Assembly: GCA_947456965.1 (NCBI GenBank)
Contig: CANGTU010000007.1
Coordinates: 1-64,000 of the forward strand
Reading direction: 5' to 3'
Origin: Flavobacteriales bacterium
GTDB taxonomy: Bacteria; Bacteroidota; Bacteroidia; Flavobacteriales_D; Sanyastnellaceae
DNA: 64,000 nt
Under the pieces are notes generated by a model. It was not told the DNA's origin. It ran no database searches and worked only from the letters and a program-made list of their open reading frames with translations. The first letter of the stretch is position 1. Each line of letters starts with the position of its first letter. This document shows positions 62,171 through 64,000 of this stretch, in pieces. Made by a program: the position numbers and the translations under genes.

Positions 62171-62854
62171 ATGATCCGGATCGCCATCGCCGACAGCAAT
62201 CACCTGATTCGTGCAGGTCTCAACGCGCTGCTGAGCCAGTACGGGGATTTTGAACTGGTGGGGGAAGCCGTAAGCGATGATCACCTGGTGGATCTGGTGA
62301 AGGCGTTTCGCCCCGATATTATCCTCGTGGACTTTGCGGCGCGCGACTTCTCTGTGGATGTGGTCCAGCGTTGTATCCGGGTATCGCCTCAGTCACGGCT
62401 GGTGGCTATCACGCCGGAGCAGAGTGGTATCACCATTGTGAATGCACTCCGCGCCGGGATCACCAGCTACATCAAAACGGATTGTGACGTGCATGAAATC
62501 GTCGGTTCCATCCGCGAAACGCACTCCGGTGGTCGCTTTTTCTGCGGGCAAATCCTCGAGGCTATCCGCAGGGAGTCCATTGATGTGGAGGACCTGCAGC
62601 TCGGAGATATGGGCTGTGAGCCAGTCTCCCTGTCAGAGCGGGAACTCGAAGTCATCCGGCTGATTGCCGAGGGCTACACCAATAACGAGATCGCGGCCAA
62701 GCTCTTCCTTTCACCCCACACCGTGAATACTCACCGCAAGAACATCATGGCCAAACTGGGGGTCAACAATACAGCCGCCATTGTGTTGTATGCGGTAAAA
62801 ACGGACCTGGTGAGCCCGAACAAATTCCTGTTCAGCCCGGTAGGTCCAAACTGA
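62171..62854 (+). CDS. Response regulator, NarL/LuxR type
   Basis: 227 residues. Receiver domain (about 1-120) with phospho-acceptor Asp in DIILVDFAARDFS and Lys in SYIKTDCD; the acidic pair is reduced to IADSN, with Ser where a second acid is usual. The C-terminal LuxR HTH (about 150-215) is standard: LSERELEVIRLIAEGYTNNEI, shortened to LSERELEVIRLIAEG, and SPHTVNTHRKNIMAKL. No kinase is adjacent. A CATATTTG box at 62153-62160 lies 10 nt before the ATG. Confidence 0.93.
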   Translation: MIRIAIADSNHLIRAGLNALLSQYGDFELVGEAVSDDHLVDLVKAFRPDIILVDFAARDFSVDVVQRCIRVSPQSRLVAITPEQSGITIVNALRAGITSYIKTDCDVHEIVGSIRETHSGGRFFCGQILEAIRRESIDVEDLQLGDMGCEPVSLSERELEVIRLIAEGYTNNEIAAKLFLSPHTVNTHRKNIMAKLGVNNTAAIVLYAVKTDLVSPNKFLFSPVGPN

Positions 62855-62885
62855 CGGACAGGCACAAAGGATTACCCCGAAGACC

Positions 62886-62893
62886 TATATTTG
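62886..62893 (+). promoter_or_regulatory. ilvE: Promoter -7 element for ilvE
   Basis: TATATTTG (exact TAnnTTTG), 70 nt before the ATG at 62964. The 62894-62963 leader shows no clear structure. Confidence 0.5.
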
Positions 62894-62963
62894 CCCGAGA
62901 GCGGAAGCGTCTGCCCGTCACTTATCTCACTATCACCTATCGATTCAATCTAACACTGGCTTA

Positions 62964-64000
62964 ATGATAGCTACAGACCAACCGATTGATATCAGAATGA
63001 CCACTGCGAGCAGGATCCAGGAAGTGGATTGGAGCAATCTCGGTTTCGGTCGTGTGTTCTCTGATCACATGTGTGTCATCCGTTATGAAAACGGCAAGTG
63101 GCACACGCCCGGCATTGAGCCCTACGGGCCGCTGCACTTTTCTCCCGCCATCAGCGCCCTGCACTACGGCCAGGCCATTTTCGAAGGCCTCAAGGCCTAT
63201 CGCAACGAGCACAACGAAGTGTACATCTTCCGTCCGGATATGAATGCCCGCCGGCTCAATCACAGTGCCCGCCGCATGTGCATGCCGGAGCTGCCGGAAG
63301 AGGTGTTTCTGGACACCCTGAAAGCGCTGGTGCACCTCGACCGCAACTGGGTGCCTGGCTCTCCCGGAAGCGCTCTGTACATCCGTCCGCACATGTTTGC
63401 CACCGATGAATACGTGGGTGTGCGTCCCAGTGAATCTTATCTCTTCGTGATCTTCACATGCCCGGTGGACCGCTACTACACAGGTGAGGTGAAGGTGAAA
63501 ATTGAAACACATTATTCACGCGCTGTGCGCGGCGGAACAGGTGAAGCTAAAGCTGCCGGCAACTACGGCGCTGCGCTCCTTCCGGCCCGCATAGGCCAGC
63601 AGGAGGGGTATAATCAGCTGCTCTGGACGGATGCCATTTCGCATGAATTCATCGAGGAGTCGGGTACAATGAACGTCATGTTCCGCTCGGGCAATACGTT
63701 ATTCACCCCGATGATCACCGACTCTATCCTGAGTGGTGTGACGCGCGACAGCGTGCTCACCCTGGCCCGGGAATGGGGAATGGTGGTGGAAGAGCGCCGG
63801 GTAAGGGCCGATGAATTGGTCGGAATGATCAGCAACGGAGAGCTCGATGAGGCCTTCGGTGCCGGCACGGCTGCTACCATTGCTCCCATCCGCACAATCC
63901 ACTACCAGGGCACCGATTACAGCTTGCCGCCTTCATCCGGCTGGACCTTCTGCAACCGCCTCTCGTCTTACCTCGACAGGCTGCGCCACGGACTGGAGCC
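62964..64000 (+). CDS. ilvE: Branched-chain amino acid aminotransferase, 3' end cut by the window
   Basis: About 345 residues are visible before the right edge; the family usually has about 350-360, so little is missing. PLP fold-type IV transaminase making leucine, isoleucine and valine. Motifs: LHYGQAIFEGLKAYR, RPDMNARRLNHSARRMCMP, LYIRPHMFATDEYVGV, the PLP Lys in EAKAAGNYGAALLPA, WTDAISHEFIEESGTMN and GAGTAATIAPI. Start ATG at 62964. Confidence 0.95.
   Translation, partial: MIATDQPIDIRMTTASRIQEVDWSNLGFGRVFSDHMCVIRYENGKWHTPGIEPYGPLHFSPAISALHYGQAIFEGLKAYRNEHNEVYIFRPDMNARRLNHSARRMCMPELPEEVFLDTLKALVHLDRNWVPGSPGSALYIRPHMFATDEYVGVRPSESYLFVIFTCPVDRYYTGEVKVKIETHYSRAVRGGTGEAKAAGNYGAALLPARIGQQEGYNQLLWTDAISHEFIEESGTMNVMFRSGNTLFTPMITDSILSGVTRDSVLTLAREWGMVVEERRVRADELVGMISNGELDEAFGAGTAATIAPIRTIHYQGTDYSLPPSSGWTFCNRLSSYLDRLRHGLE

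Noticed and set aside
1-64000. tRNA, rRNA, tmRNA, CRISPR arrays and insertion sequences
   Set aside because: Gaps between genes are short, and none shows a cloverleaf, repeat-spacer pattern or transposase gene on reading both strands.

Overview
The window looks like chromosomal DNA from a Bacteroidota bacterium, most plausibly a Flavobacteriales-type lineage with fairly high G+C for that phylum. Four things point there: a secreted protease with a type IX secretion C-terminal sorting tail; families largely confined to the phylum (DUF3078, DUF4920, PD40/OmpA-type proteins); a complete-looking menaquinone branch; and many Bacteroidota-type promoters (TAnnTTTG, or the variant TAnnTTCG) just upstream of genes, with Shine-Dalgarno sites mostly absent. 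No rRNA, tRNA, CRISPR array or insertion sequence was seen.

Layout. Bases 1-1300 are visibly AT-richer. They hold the C-terminal end of a large protein resembling a DUF6973/RHS-type toxin tip, then a small secreted or lipoprotein-like gene that could be its partner. Bases 1308-3053 carry two tandem tyrosine recombinases on the minus strand, one of which has lost catalytic residues. The core chromosome begins at 3291 with a secreted serine protease, followed by a glycosyltransferase / ECF sigma factor / rsmG group and an orphan OmpR-type regulator. Bases 8940-18230 are the menaquinone region (hotdog thioesterase, menF, menD, menB, menA, menC, menE, then rdgB), mostly coupled by 4-bp overlaps. 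It is interrupted by a reversed NAD(P)-binding protein and by an unknown multi-pass membrane protein.

Bases 18269-31507 hold accA, an OmpA/TPR lipoprotein, a DUF3078 protein, a small protein made of exact 25-residue repeats, an M16 peptidase, a His-tailed DUF4920 lipoprotein, a PD40/OmpA protein, an aldo/keto reductase, trmD, rarA and pyrD. Bases 31525-40905 hold an MscS channel, smpB, two patatin-like lipases flanking cutC, rplS, a lipid acyltransferase, an MBL hydrolase, a radical SAM protein and a CutA-like protein. Bases 40981-46185 form a TetR-ABC-HlyD-TolC export operon whose ATPase has unusual motifs. A perfect palindrome upstream is its likely operator.

Bases 46299-64000 carry an arginase-family enzyme, a metallophosphoesterase, ettA, small secreted proteins, a YkgJ-type protein, xerD, a SPOR-like protein, a family-4 glycosyltransferase, rpmE2, a ribB whose second domain lacks GTP cyclohydrolase II zinc ligands, argS, a NarL-type regulator and the 5' part of ilvE.

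The most interesting threads are the toxin/recombinase island at the left edge, the degenerate ABC exporter, the 25-residue repeat protein, and the many promoters placed so close to start codons that leaderless transcripts are predicted.
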